DNA of 64,000 nt from Nonomuraea angiospora (GCF_014873145.1 NZ_JADBEK010000001.1:496001-560000), one strand, 5' to 3'. Counted from the stretch's first letter, positions 53,698 to 62,716 are shown. Notes: generated from the sequence alone by a model not told the origin. Numbers and translations are program-made.

Positions 53698-53740
53698 ATC
53701 AACCTTCGATGACAATGCTCAGTCTTCGCTGCGACAGAAC
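53698..53740. repeat. right inverted terminal repeat
   Basis: Reverse complement of the left repeat with about seven differences. An extra copy of the box, CTCAACCTTCGGTGAG, lies just inside the element at 53668-53683. Confidence 0.7.
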
Positions 53741-53989
53741 ATCGGTCACCGTGATGAGCCCGGTGACGGAGGTTGCTCGGAACGTGCACGAAAAGGCTGT
53801 GACCTGCGAAAACAAGCTTCGTTGGCGAAGTGTCGGAGGAAGGAGGTGGGGGAGTGTGATCTGGCGAGCGCCTGCCCGGCACGGTCGCCGACAGCCTGCG
53901 GACCATCCGCCAGGAGCGTCGGGGGGACGGGCGCCTGGAGTCGAGTCGGGCCTTGCCGAACCTTTACGTGATGGGTTCTCTCAACTTGG

Positions 53990-54241
53990 GTCTTGCGGCA
54001 GGTATTTGGATTAGTCCTCGATCTCCCTGCGGGAGAGCCCGTTCCGGGCTGAAAATCGGGGGTGGTTGCTCGCCGACGTCGTTTGCTTCTTGGTCCGGGT
54101 TGAGGCCGTGGATTAGTCGGACGCCGAGAGTCGCGCTATGGGCCCTTCGCTGTGCTTCAAGCACGCGGATCAGCTTCGTCTTTCCCTTGCGGCTCTTGCG
54201 GGCAGCTCGTGCAGGGTGGTTGGAGGCGGTGGGACGCCGTG
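53990..54241 (+). ncRNA. candidate IS110 bridge RNA region
   Basis: This noncoding leader lies upstream of the second IS110 transposase. Two adjacent tight hairpins, TCTCCC-TGC-GGGAGA (54022-54036) and AGCCCG-TTC-CGGGCT (54036-54050), are followed by about 190 bases of unassigned sequence. Strand and position are those of IS110 bridge RNAs. The left end of the element is not determined; 53741-53989 holds no recognised gene. Confidence 0.5.
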
Positions 54242-55510
54242 ATGCTGGAGGAGACGCAAGACACCGAGGAGATCATCGAGCGGATCGCAGCGCTGGACGT
54301 CGGGAAGGCCGAGCTGGTCTGCTGCGTCCGGCTGCCGAGCGAGGATCGGCCGGGCAAGCGGCTGCAGGAGGTCTCAACGCACACGACCATGACGCGTTCG
54401 GTCTTATCGCCGGCCGATCGGCTGCGCTGTCTGGGCGTGACCCGGGTGGTGATGGAGGCGACCAGCGATTATTGGAAGCCGATCTTCTACGTCCTGGAAG
54501 CGGCCGGCTTTGAGACCTGGCTGGTCAACGCCCGCGACGTCAAGCATCTGCCCGGGCGTCCCAAGACCGATCGGCTGGATGCGATCTGGTTGTGCAAGGT
54601 CGCCGAACGGCAGATGATCCGCCCGAGCTTCGTCCCCCCGCCGCGGATCCGAGAGATGCGGCATCTGGCTCGCTACCGCTGCGACCTGGTGGCGATGCGC
54701 ACAGCGGAGAAGAACCGGACGGAGAAGCTGCTGGAGGACGCACAGATCAAGTCGTCGGTGGTGGCCTCCGACACCTTCGGCGTGTCCGGCCGCGCCATGA
54801 TGGCCGCGCTGATCGCCGGAGAGCGCAATCCCACCGTGCTCGCCCAGATGGCACGCGCCAGCATGCGCACCAAGATCAGCGCGCTAGAGGAGGCCTTCAC
54901 CGGCCGCTTCACCGACCACCACGCGTTCCTGCTCGCCAAGATGCTGGCCCGCGTAGATCAGCTCAACCGGGATATCGCCGAGGTCGATGCCAAGATCGAG
55001 GAGCTGGTTGCCCCTTTCGCGGTGGCGGTGGAGCGGCTGGATGAGATTCCCGGCATCGGCCGCACCGCCGCCTCGTTGATCCTTGCCGAGATCGGTCTGG
55101 ACATGACTCGCTTCCCGACCGCCGGCCATCTGGCCTCCTGGGCACGTTTCGCCCCCACGATGAAGGAATCGGCCGGCAAGAAGAAGGGTCGTAACGCCAC
55201 CGGCCACGGCAATCCCTACCTCGCTCGTGTCCTGGGCGAAGCCGCCGTCTCGGCCGGCAAGACCAACACTTTCCTCGGCGAACGCTACCGGCGCATCGCC
55301 CGACGCCGCGGTAAGAAGAGGGCCATCGTGGCCGTCGGCCGGTCGATTCTCACCATTGTCTGGCACCTGCTATCCGACCCCGACGCCCACTTCATCGACC
55401 TGGGCGCGGACTTCTACGACACCCGGATCGGTCCCGAACGCAAGAAGCGCACCCACATCCGCCAACTCGAAGCCCTCGGTCACCGGGTCATCCTCGAACC
55501 AGCCGCCTGA
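54242..55510 (+). CDS. IS110-family transposase, apparently intact
   Basis: The 422-residue DEDD transposase has RIAALDVGKAELVCCVRLPS (D), VVMEATSDYWKPIFYVLEAA (E), KTDRLDAIWLCKVAE (D, D) and a C-terminal transposase_20 domain (LDEIPGIGRTAASLILAEIG, HLASWARFAPTMKESAGKKK, GNPYLARVLGEAAVSAGKTN). It belongs to a different subgroup from the 19.2-kb copy. ATG 54242 is chosen over a longer frame because the conserved domain starts about 20 residues in. The gene is complete. Confidence 0.93.
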   Translation: MLEETQDTEEIIERIAALDVGKAELVCCVRLPSEDRPGKRLQEVSTHTTMTRSVLSPADRLRCLGVTRVVMEATSDYWKPIFYVLEAAGFETWLVNARDVKHLPGRPKTDRLDAIWLCKVAERQMIRPSFVPPPRIREMRHLARYRCDLVAMRTAEKNRTEKLLEDAQIKSSVVASDTFGVSGRAMMAALIAGERNPTVLAQMARASMRTKISALEEAFTGRFTDHHAFLLAKMLARVDQLNRDIAEVDAKIEELVAPFAVAVERLDEIPGIGRTAASLILAEIGLDMTRFPTAGHLASWARFAPTMKESAGKKKGRNATGHGNPYLARVLGEAAVSAGKTNTFLGERYRRIARRRGKKRAIVAVGRSILTIVWHLLSDPDAHFIDLGADFYDTRIGPERKKRTHIRQLEALGHRVILEPAA

Positions 55511-55589
55511 CCGGCTGATCTGATCGCCAACCCTGCCGTGCCACCTTGCGCCAGGGTACAGTGCCGCCTGCTCGGTTACTGTCCGACTT

Positions 55590-55790
55590 TCGGATCAGCA
55601 GGTGGATCAAGGTTCCCTGGCCCCCGATGGCGGCATCGCACAGCCGCCGTTCGTATCGGCTGTGCACTCTCTCCGACACCCCACCGCACGCGGGACATGC
55701 CGAGTCCACAGGAAGATCACGGAATGTGTGCCAGACCCAGAATTCGGCCGTCGTTGACAGACATTACGGGCAAACCGCGGAGCCGCTTAC
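55590..55790 (-). pseudogene. ISL3-family transposase, N-terminal zinc-finger fragment
   Basis: The minus strand reads WHTFRDLPVDSACPACGGVS, then ERVHSRYERRLCDAAIGGQG and TLIHLLIRK, the CxxC zinc-finger start of ISL3 transposases. It stops near 55590, about 80 bases after the IS110 gene. The matching C-terminus is absent here; a C-terminal ISL3 piece on the same strand lies at 48.4 kb. Confidence 0.8.
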
Positions 55791-55959
55791 ACGGCACAGC
55801 CCAGTGGAGAATCGAGGTTGGCCACCCAAAAGACGTGATCACACTTATCTAGTCGGCATGGGGATAGGGTGGCACAATTTCCGGCTGCGGCGTCCGTGGT
55901 GTGTGGAATCCGGCGCCTGGCATTGCCCGCCCACGCGAGCTCATTGGTGTGGTCTCGGC

Positions 55960-57210
55960 TCAGTTCGCGATAGGGTCCTCGTCGTATCGGCGACGTATGA
56001 AGCCGAGCATCTCCTGCAATTCGGTGGCGCCGATCCGCCGTCCGTGGGCTTGTGTCGACGTCACCGGCATCCGGCCGGCATAGGCCCACGTGAGAAGGCC
56101 ATCATGGGATATTTCCGTACGAGCGTGATTGGCATTGTCGGGATGGAGGCAGAAAGGGATGTCGAGGATCCCTGACTTGAAGGCTCTCAAGATGGCCGAG
56201 GGGACGGTGGGAGCTAGCCCCAGGACTGCTTCCAGCATCGCCTCAGCTTCGCTGAGTATCTCCTTCTCCAACACCTCGGAAAGCCCGTCATCCAGCGTCG
56301 GGTATGACCCCGGTGGCTGTTCGCCGGCAAGTTTGAGGGCGGCTATATTGTCACTGACGAGAGGTATTCTGAAAGCTTCAGAAACGGTCTTCACAACGAG
56401 CCGATCGGCTCCTGCCTGGCGCGCCAGGCGGGCGCTGTCGATAATTAGCCGACGAGCTCCCTCGGCGCTTTGTGGAAAAACGCCCATGTAGGTGTAGATC
56501 ACGAAGTGGATATCCATCTCTGGGAGGAATGCCGTCGTGAGCCGGCGAAGCGCACGGATGGCCGCGATGTCCTGGCAGGGATTGATCTGCTGTGCGTAGC
56601 TCAAAGAAAGGCTGCGGATCCCATAAGAGGTTGCGAACAGTCCTTCGAGAATGTTCAGAGCCACCAGCAGCGACGGTGGGCACAACTGACCGAGCATGCA
56701 GCCGGCGAATGATTCGAGATGCACCTCCGTCGGGCACGAGGCGAGCAGTTCACTCGCTCGCGCCCATTCCGCGACCGCCGTGTTCAGCGGAGTCCGGCCA
56801 TAAGGGAAGCAGTAGGAGATGGGGCCGCCCTCCGTCGCGTGGATGCCGGCCTCGAGCATCGACGCGAAGATGTCGACAGGAGTTGGAGAGCCATGCCGCA
56901 ATTGCACGGGGAAATCCGGACGCAACGATGCCAGCAGGCTGGAGGTCCGGACAGGGCCATGTGCAAGAAGCGGATACCCGTTGAGCGACCGGCCGTTGCG
57001 CACCGCATCGTGCGCCGCCTCGTACTGCCCGGTCCGCGTATAGCTGTCGAGCGTGATCGTCCCGACCGTATACGGCAGCGCCGCGACGGCCTGCAGCCCC
57101 GCCCGCATCTTGTCGACGTCGGAAAAGCCCATACGCGGCTGCACGACGAGGTGACCGGACCCTCTGGCATCGCGAACCGTTCGCGAGAAGAGATTACGGA
57201 CGTCGGTCAT
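55960..57210 (-). CDS. glutamate mutase (methylaspartate mutase) large-subunit-like protein
   Basis: The 416-residue protein resembles the E/epsilon chain of glutamate mutase: VVQPRMGFSDVDKMRAGLQA, LTLDSYTR-like TITLDSYTRTGQYEAAHDAV, LNGYPLLAHG, VQLRHGSPTPVDIFASMLEA, GGPISYCFPYGRTPL and SYAQQINPCQDIAAIRALRR. The enzyme interconverts glutamate and 3-methylaspartate by radical chemistry with adenosylcobalamin. In actinomycetes such genes supply 3-methylaspartate to peptide antibiotics. It lies two bases after the cobalamin-binding subunit gene, so it is a complete pair. It is somewhat shorter than the usual ~430-480 residues. Confidence 0.87.
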   Translation of the reverse strand: MTDVRNLFSRTVRDARGSGHLVVQPRMGFSDVDKMRAGLQAVAALPYTVGTITLDSYTRTGQYEAAHDAVRNGRSLNGYPLLAHGPVRTSSLLASLRPDFPVQLRHGSPTPVDIFASMLEAGIHATEGGPISYCFPYGRTPLNTAVAEWARASELLASCPTEVHLESFAGCMLGQLCPPSLLVALNILEGLFATSYGIRSLSLSYAQQINPCQDIAAIRALRRLTTAFLPEMDIHFVIYTYMGVFPQSAEGARRLIIDSARLARQAGADRLVVKTVSEAFRIPLVSDNIAALKLAGEQPPGSYPTLDDGLSEVLEKEILSEAEAMLEAVLGLAPTVPSAILRAFKSGILDIPFCLHPDNANHARTEISHDGLLTWAYAGRMPVTSTQAHGRRIGATELQEMLGFIRRRYDEDPIAN

Positions 57211-57212
57211 GG

Positions 57213-57695
57213 TCACTCTCGCGTGGTGAGGGCGTGGTGGTGAGCGTTCTCGAAGCGGCGGAGGAACTCGTCTAACAGGTTGATGGAGTCCGGGGTGTCG
57301 AAAACCGCGTCGTAACCAACACGCAGCAGCTCCTGTGTCTGGTCGGGGGGGAGAGGCCCGGCCACGCCCAACTTTCCGCCTATGACCACTTGGAGGCCGG
57401 CAAGTCCAGGGACCCGGCGAATGGCGCGAATGCAGGAAGGTGCCTCTATGACACCGTGACCGTTGACGGTGCTTAGGACGAGCAAGCTCGCATGCTCGGC
57501 CGAGCAGCTTTCGATGATCTCCTCCACAGGAGTGCAGGGTCCCAAGTTCGTCACCCGGTGACCGCGTTCCTCGAGCAAGAGTTGGAGATACATCAAATTC
57601 CAGGTGTGCGCGTCGGACGAAATCGTCGCGACGACAGTGCTCAGAGCGCGACTGACCACGGCGTCCGGCAGTGACCTCGCCGTTCCTGTTTCCAC
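57213..57695 (-). CDS. glutamate mutase small subunit-like cobalamin-binding protein
   Basis: The 160-residue B12-binding-fold protein starts at GTG 57695, nine bases after AAGGAG. The cobalamin histidine is in SSDAHTWNLMYLQLLLEERG (DxHxxN rather than DxHxxG, as I recall for actinobacterial homologues). The later loops LVLSTVNGHGVIEAPS and VVIGGKLGVAG hold the nucleotide tail. It pairs with the large subunit directly downstream. The open frame extends far upstream through the damaged ATP-grasp gene, but homology and ribosome site support this start. Confidence 0.88.
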   Translation of the reverse strand: METGTARSLPDAVVSRALSTVVATISSDAHTWNLMYLQLLLEERGHRVTNLGPCTPVEEIIESCSAEHASLLVLSTVNGHGVIEAPSCIRAIRRVPGLAGLQVVIGGKLGVAGPLPPDQTQELLRVGYDAVFDTPDSINLLDEFLRRFENAHHHALTTRE

Positions 57696-57826
57696 GTTGG
57701 TTTGCTCCTTCAAGACCACGGCGACACGGCGCGCTCGAATCACCGCAGGGGAACGAATGGCCCGCCATCGTCCGGGGTTCAGGCCCCATAAGGAGATGGG
57801 CGCCCGGCGCGGTGACGCAAGGTGCC

Positions 57827-59000
57827 TCAGAACACCGCGGAGTTCATCGCCGCGAACAGCTGCTCGGCCTGTTCGGAGAGCTGGGTCGCTTCGGGTAGGT
57901 TGCGCGCGCTGCCACGCAGTGCGCGATGTCTCCCACGTATGGCTCGAGGGCGGTCGTGAGAATGGGGCTCTTCTGCTTCTCTTGGTCGCAGACCAGGTCG
58001 GCTTCCCGCACTGCTGAAAGGGTCTCCGCGAACTAGGGAACCTTCCAGGTCGTCCTCTCCAGGATGATCCGATCGTGCTCGTACCGGCTGCCAATGATCT
58101 TCTTGCGGTGATCTCATAGATATATCTCGAGCCGCTGGTGCGTCCGTTGCACTCGGTGAGAAGGAATTGTCCTTCGGGAGTCACGATCGCGTCGGAGCTG
58201 AAATAGTCTCGATGTCCCATGGAATGGACCATCCGCGCCAGGCTGTAGCCGCACTCCACCATGCGTTCGGTGAGTTCAGGCGATTGGAACGGAAGATGCA
58301 TGATTTCACCGACGCAATGAGGCGCGTATAACATTTCCCCGGCCCCGCGCAGCTCGGGCTCGTCCTCCCCGATGAAGAACTCGGCGAACACGGAGGCCCT
58401 GTCGGGATGATGTTCCTCGACCACGATCCGGATCTTGCCCTTCGCCGTGAGAGCGCCCCACCGATTGGCAATATATTCGCGCACGTGGTCTTCGTCCGTG
58501 ACGACAACCATCTCCCTCGCCTTACGGGGATATATCCCCTGATACGGGCTCAGCAGGTGGTTGCCGCTGCCAGACGCAAGATATTCCTGCTTCAGTATGA
58601 GCGGCACCCCGTCAGCGATCAGTCGCAACGCGGAGCCGGTGGTGGACTGGAGGTTCGTGTGAACCGAATCTCGGGCGATGGGCATGCCGACGGTGGCGGC
58701 AAGGGCGCGGAACACGGCCTCGCTGTTGGTGAGCAACTCTCCCTCTCGGTGGAAGAATTCGTGCCCCGCCAGCCGATCTTCGATCCCCAGCAATTCCGCC
58801 AGCGCCACCACGGACGGATCGGGCCAGAGCACGACGATCTCCTCGATGCCGTCGCCCACGACCGCCGCGCGTATTTCTTCGTGGAGGTCGCCGTCCTCGG
58901 CGAACCAGAACAGGCGTTGCCTGCGATTATGCACAAGCGTCTTGCCGTGATTTCCGATGATGTCCTCATTGAGAATGCTGGCAACGAGCAGTCTGGCCAA
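57827..59000 (-). pseudogene. ATP-grasp peptide ligase, PGM1-like, disrupted C-terminus
   Basis: TTG 59000 after AGGAGG starts LARLLVASILNEDIIGNHGK. A pre-ATP-grasp domain (RLFWFAEDGDLHEEIRAAVV) follows, then the ATP-grasp core (GVPLILKQEYLASGSGNHLL, IRIVVEEHHPDRASVFAEFF, QFLLTECNGRTSGSRYIYEI). Near 58110 the frame shifts. The expected continuation (IIGSRYEHDRIILERTTWKV) lies in another frame with a TAG at KVP*FAETL, and a further shift precedes NLPEATQLSEQAEQLFAAMN and the stop at 57827. PGM1-type enzymes join amino acids or peptides in pheganomycin-like pathways. Three lesions argue for decay. Confidence 0.8.
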
Positions 59001-59172
59001 AGGGTCCTCCTGTTTCCGGCGCCGGCGATGGGGTGGTCGGTCACTTTGGCGAAGACAGTCCAGGCGGATATCCGCGACGCATGTGCTCGCTGAGCAGGAC
59101 TCGGCTTCGCCGCTCCGGCGCTTGCCGAAGGTCCTGCCGCTCACAGGTCGTGGGCGTGCGAGTTTAGACAGC

Positions 59173-59759
59173 CTATAGACTCTCGCCTGTCGTGAACCAG
59201 CCGTTCAACGAGTAGCGCTGCCCGCGGGGACGGCAGTTACCTCGTGGCGCCGCGCGGCGGGGAACGCGACAAGAAGTCCTGCCTCGCCCTGCATTTCGAT
59301 CTGCCGGTCCAGGAATCTCAGGACACCACCGTCATAGTCGTCGTGCGCGTTGGGAAGACCACCGCGCGGAGACCCGGCGAAGACGTATCTTGTCCGGCAG
59401 GTCCGGCTCGGGGCCGGTGTCTTCGTGCGGGCCGAAGAAGTGGCTTTCGTCGTACCATCGGAAGTGCGGCGGCTGATACTCGGTCAAAGGGTGGCCGAAG
59501 TGGCTGACCGGGTGCGGCACAAGGGTGTCGAGGCGGCTGTTCACCTCGCTCTTCGTCTCGGCGGAGACGTCAGCTCGCTTCGTCTTCCGAGGTTGCACAT
59601 CGGTTGTTGGGCCTCCTTGGCCGCCACGATTCACAGCCGCCGCCTTAACGGTGCGCGGTCCACTTCGTCGCGCAACCAGACGCACAGCTCAGGCTCCAGG
59701 ACGTTCTTGTCGATGAAGAGCTCTTGGTTGTCTACCGCGTGATGTGCCTTACGCGGCAT
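59173..59759 (-). pseudogene. 2-oxoglutarate/Fe(II) oxygenase, multiply frameshifted
   Basis: ATG 59759 after AAGGAGCG starts PRKAHHAVDNQELFIDKNVL, LCVWLRDEVDRAPLR. A shift gives TKSEVNSRLDTLVPHPVSHF, then PPHFRWYDESHFFGPHEDTG (HxD iron ligands) and RRVSA. A second shift gives NAHDDYDGGVLRFLDRQIEM and LLVAFPAARRHEVTAVPAG (distal His). A third gives QRYSLNGWFTTGESL and the stop at 59173. All motifs of a prolyl-4-hydroxylase-like 2OG oxygenase are present but spread over four frames. It lies directly upstream of the ATP-grasp gene. Confidence 0.8.
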
Positions 59760-60215
59760 CGCTCCTTCTGGCGACATCGACATCGCCGCGTGCCCCCATG
59801 ACTTTTTGGGGCATGCGGTTTATCGTGCGTGCCGAGCACTCTTCTTGAGAAGGTGTTCGCAGCAATCCGATGTGGAGGTGGAGTGAGACGTCGGCGTGTC
59901 GCCGACTGCGTTCTCGCCGCCGTTTTGACTTGGGTCTGGAGGTGATCTGGGTAAACTGCAAAGTGTGTTCGGTCCGTTGGATGGCGTCGGCCTCGACTTT
60001 CTTACCCGAGATCGCGAAACAACCCAAGGCATTGCGACCGTGGCTTCTGCGCTGCTTGAAGACATCGTCCCCCGGCTTGACGCTGATTCTGACCTGAGAC
60101 TGGATACACGGGGTGGAATTGGGTGTGACGGCCGTGGAATGAGGTAGGGTGCCCTCGGAGGTGGGAGGACGGGAGTTCTCTACGCTTCCAACCGTCGCAG
60201 TCAAAGGACACCTCT
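59760..60215. other. unassigned stretch before an IS1380 remnant
   Basis: No family was recognised. A plus-strand frame at 59950-60147 (FGPLDGVGLDFLTRDRETTQ, GIATVASALLEDIVPRLDAD) reads protein-like but has no clear start. The last 100 bases probably belong to the leader of the IS1380 fragment. Confidence 0.3.
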
Positions 60216-60218
60216 GAA

Positions 60219-60395
60219 GCGCGATTCTCCCACACCGCGGGCAAGACTCACGCGATCTTCGACGATGAGCATGTGATCTCCTATGGCGGGCCGGCTCCGG
60301 CGCTGCTGCTGGCCGAGCGGGCGGGCCTGGATCGCCTGGTCGGCGAGTACGTGGCCCTGACCGCCGCAGAGGGCGGAACCTGTCAAACCTGGTGA
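60219..60395 (+). pseudogene. IS1380-family transposase, N-terminal fragment
   Basis: RFSHTAGKTHAIFDDEHVIS, then PALLLAERAGLDRLVGEYVA, the start of actinobacterial IS1380 transposases. It ends after 57 residues at an in-frame stop, where an IS3 remnant on the other strand begins. Confidence 0.8.
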
Positions 60396-60399
60396 GACG

Positions 60400-61640
60400 T
60401 CAGGCTACTTGCGTGCTTTGTAGCGTGGTGCCGGTTTCGGGTGTCGCGGGTGGCTGGTTGATCCACATCTTGGCAGGCAGCAGCGGCGGGTGGGGTCGCC
60501 GGCCGCGGAACCGTTCCGGATGCGTCTGGAAGGCCGCGTGGAGGGTGGCGATCCGGCGGGCCTGGATGTGCACGGCAGTGCCGTCATGCACCGAGGCGGG
60601 CGTGTGCATCGCAATCCCGGAATGACAATGCTCGTGATTGTCGTAGTGGAAGAACTGGCCGCAGAAACGTTGGCGTCTTCGATGGAGCCGAACCGGCCGG
60701 GAATGCCGGACAATATTTGAGGGTTTTGAACTGCGCTTCGGAGTAGGGGCTGTCGTTGGACACGTGCGGGCGGGAATACGATGGGTCGATGCCGAGGAAC
60801 GCGAGCAGGCTTGTGACGGTATTGGAGGTCATCGGCGTACCGCGGTCGGCGTGGATGGAGCGGGGCGCGACCGCGTGATTGGCGGCGATGGCATTTTGAA
60901 TGATTCTTTGGCCAGGATGCCGTTCTCGGTGGGTCAGAGCTCCCAGTGGACGACTTCACGGGAGAAGATGTCGATGATGACGTACAGCAGGTAGTAGACG
61001 CCCCGCACTGGGCCTTTCAGTTTGTGATGGCTGGCCCAGGACCACACGAGGTTGGGGCGGTCGGCCTCCAGTTCGGGTTTGCTGCTCGGCGGGCGGGCGG
61101 TGCACCGTGGCCTGGGATTCCCGAACACCGCGCACGTTTTCACCGTGCCGACCGAATTTTCCAGGGCCGGGAAATACTCGTTCAGGACCTGGTTGAGTTC
61201 GTGTCGGAGTCCGCGCTGCTTGAGATGTCCTGAAGCAGCGCGAATGCTTTTCCCGCGATGTCCGGCGCGGTTTTGGTCTTGCCCAGCTCACCGGCCAGTT
61301 TCTCGTTGCGGGACTCGAGCTTCGCGGTGTCGGCCTTGAGCTTCTTGTTCTCGGCGCGCAGCCGGGCCAGTTCCTCCGACTCGGCGCTCCTTCCCGGCCG
61401 GCCGGTCGAAACCGGGAGCGTTCCGCTCTCGGCCTGCTTTCTCCAGTGCACGATATGGGAGTGATACAGCCATTCCCTGCGGAGCAACGCGCCCCGCTCT
61501 GGGCTGCCTTCCGGCAGAGCGTCGAAGGCGGGCGGGGATCCGCTCCTCGTACGCCTTGGTGAACGTCCGCCGCTTGGGCCGGGCTCGCTGCTCATCGGTC
61601 ACCCGACCATCCTGCCCTGTCAAGGCGCTCTGGTCGGCGA
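60400..61640 (-). pseudogene. IS3-family element remnant (orfA and orfB), heavily frameshifted
   Basis: OrfA occupies 61190-61625 (RRTFTKAYEERI, ALPEGSPERGALLRREWLYH, ESEELARLRAENKKLKADTA) in at least two frames. OrfB follows to 60405: PNLVWSWASHH, GVYYLLYVIIDIFSREVVHW, SRPHVSNDSPYSEAQFKTLK, NHEHCHSGIAMHTPASVHDG, with four or more frame changes and stops. No catalytic product is possible. Confidence 0.85.
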
Positions 61641-61739
61641 GGGGTCATCGTCACTGTCTCGATCGTCCTGTCTCGCCCTGCTTCACGTCAAAAGGACTCA
61701 TTTGTCCCATGTATCGCAGCAGTCTGACAGAGAGGGGTC

Positions 61740-61910
61740 GGGTTGTGGCCGGGAGACTTGACGGCGCAAGACAGCCACCTCATGACGCAGCACCAAGATT
61801 TCCACCCTCTTGGAGGTGTCACCCGCGCGAGAAGCGTCAGCCAGCCGAACAACCGGATCATCAGCATATACAGCAGGCGTAGGAACATGAGTGCCGAGAT
61901 AGAGGGCCAG
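61740..61910 (-). pseudogene. integrase-type transposase, N-terminal fragment
   Basis: MFLRLLYMLMIRLFGWLTLL is followed, after a frame change, by RVEILVLRHEVAVLRRQVSR. This is the N-terminus of integrase-core transposases like those of copies A-C but from a different element. It breaks off after PQPDPS. Confidence 0.7.
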
Positions 61911-62029
61911 GTCAGCTTCCATGGACCAGTTTCGGCACCGTACAGGCGCCTGCCTCGATGATTTCCCTTCCGCGGGTCAGGATACTCGCGATCGTTTGGC
62001 GGCATCCCCGTATCTGACGCGTATCGAGG

Positions 62030-62704
62030 TCAGAGGCTTGCGGTGTAGTGATGAGGGAGGTCCCACAAGGACGGGAGGCTGGGCGTCTGCCAGAAGGGGT
62101 CGGGTTTGTAGTCGATCCATCGGCCGTCGAAGGGCGGAAGGCCCTGGGAGGCCATGCGTGTGAGTTCCTGAGCGTGTAGTCGGATCTGCTGCTCTTGCAC
62201 CGCGCTGAACATGCCTTGCTCGACTACGGCGCGCAGTTCGTCCTCATCCTTCCACGTGGATGACAGATCGGGAGAGATGAGAACGTCCAGGATTCGGTCG
62301 GCGGTGTCGATCCCGTAGACGGGGCTGGGGCCGGGTGTCTCCCATCGGATCTGTGGCGCCTCGAGGTTTCCGTACCAGTGGGAGAATTGCCCATCTTCGG
62401 TGAAGAACCAGGAGATCGACCATTCCCGATCGGTTGGCACGAAACGGATCGCGCCGGGCCCGCGCCAGGTGCCGAGTCGTCGGACTGTAGGCACTGTGAA
62501 GCGTTCTTCAATGGAGATATCCCGTAGGTCGCCACCCTGCTGCGGACAGGAGCGGATCATGGGAGAGCCGGGCGGGATCCACAGCACGAGTCCGTCGGGC
62601 GAATCCTCGATGAGGATTCCCGCATTAACGAAACGCGCCCTTCCGCTCCTTCCGTAGCGGTACAGAACGGTGGAGCCTGGTTTCCAGCTGCCTGTCGTAG
62701 CCAT
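62030..62704 (-). CDS. DUF402-domain protein
   Basis: In this 224-residue protein the DUF402 core is visible at residues 100-170: WSISWFFTEDGQFSHWYGNL, then EAPQIRW, YGIDTADRILDVLISPDLSS and TWKDEDELRAVVEQGMFS. DUF402 proteins include nucleotide phosphatases that use acidic residues to bind metal; the actual substrate here is unknown. It follows the methyltransferase gene by 12 bases and is the last gene of the MFS/methyltransferase operon. Confidence 0.85.
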   Translation of the reverse strand: MATTGSWKPGSTVLYRYGRSGRARFVNAGILIEDSPDGLVLWIPPGSPMIRSCPQQGGDLRDISIEERFTVPTVRRLGTWRGPGAIRFVPTDREWSISWFFTEDGQFSHWYGNLEAPQIRWETPGPSPVYGIDTADRILDVLISPDLSSTWKDEDELRAVVEQGMFSAVQEQQIRLHAQELTRMASQGLPPFDGRWIDYKPDPFWQTPSLPSLWDLPHHYTASL

Positions 62705-62716
62705 CCCTCTTCCTGG

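Larger units (their letters stand above)
51532..53740. mobile_element. 2.2-kb segment with imperfect inverted terminal repeats
   Basis: Bases 51532-51575 and the reverse complement of 53698-53740 match at about 37 of 44 aligned positions, both beginning GTTCTG(C/T)CGCAGCGAAG. Each end holds two copies of a (T)CAnCGAAGnTTGA box. Between them are a flavin monooxygenase and a broken zinc-finger reading frame but no transposase. It looks like a non-autonomous or decayed element carrying a cargo gene. Confidence 0.55.

Noticed and set aside
57213..59144. A single 643-residue fusion of ATP-grasp ligase and B12-binding protein
   Set aside because: The linking 190 residues are out-of-frame ligase sequence; the B12 protein has its own ribosome site and GTG start, so the fusion is a frameshift artefact.
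59332..59600. Short peptide upstream of the PGM1-like ligase as a ribosomal precursor peptide
   Set aside because: The stretch turned out to be the iron-binding part of a frameshifted 2OG oxygenase (HED motif and neighbours).
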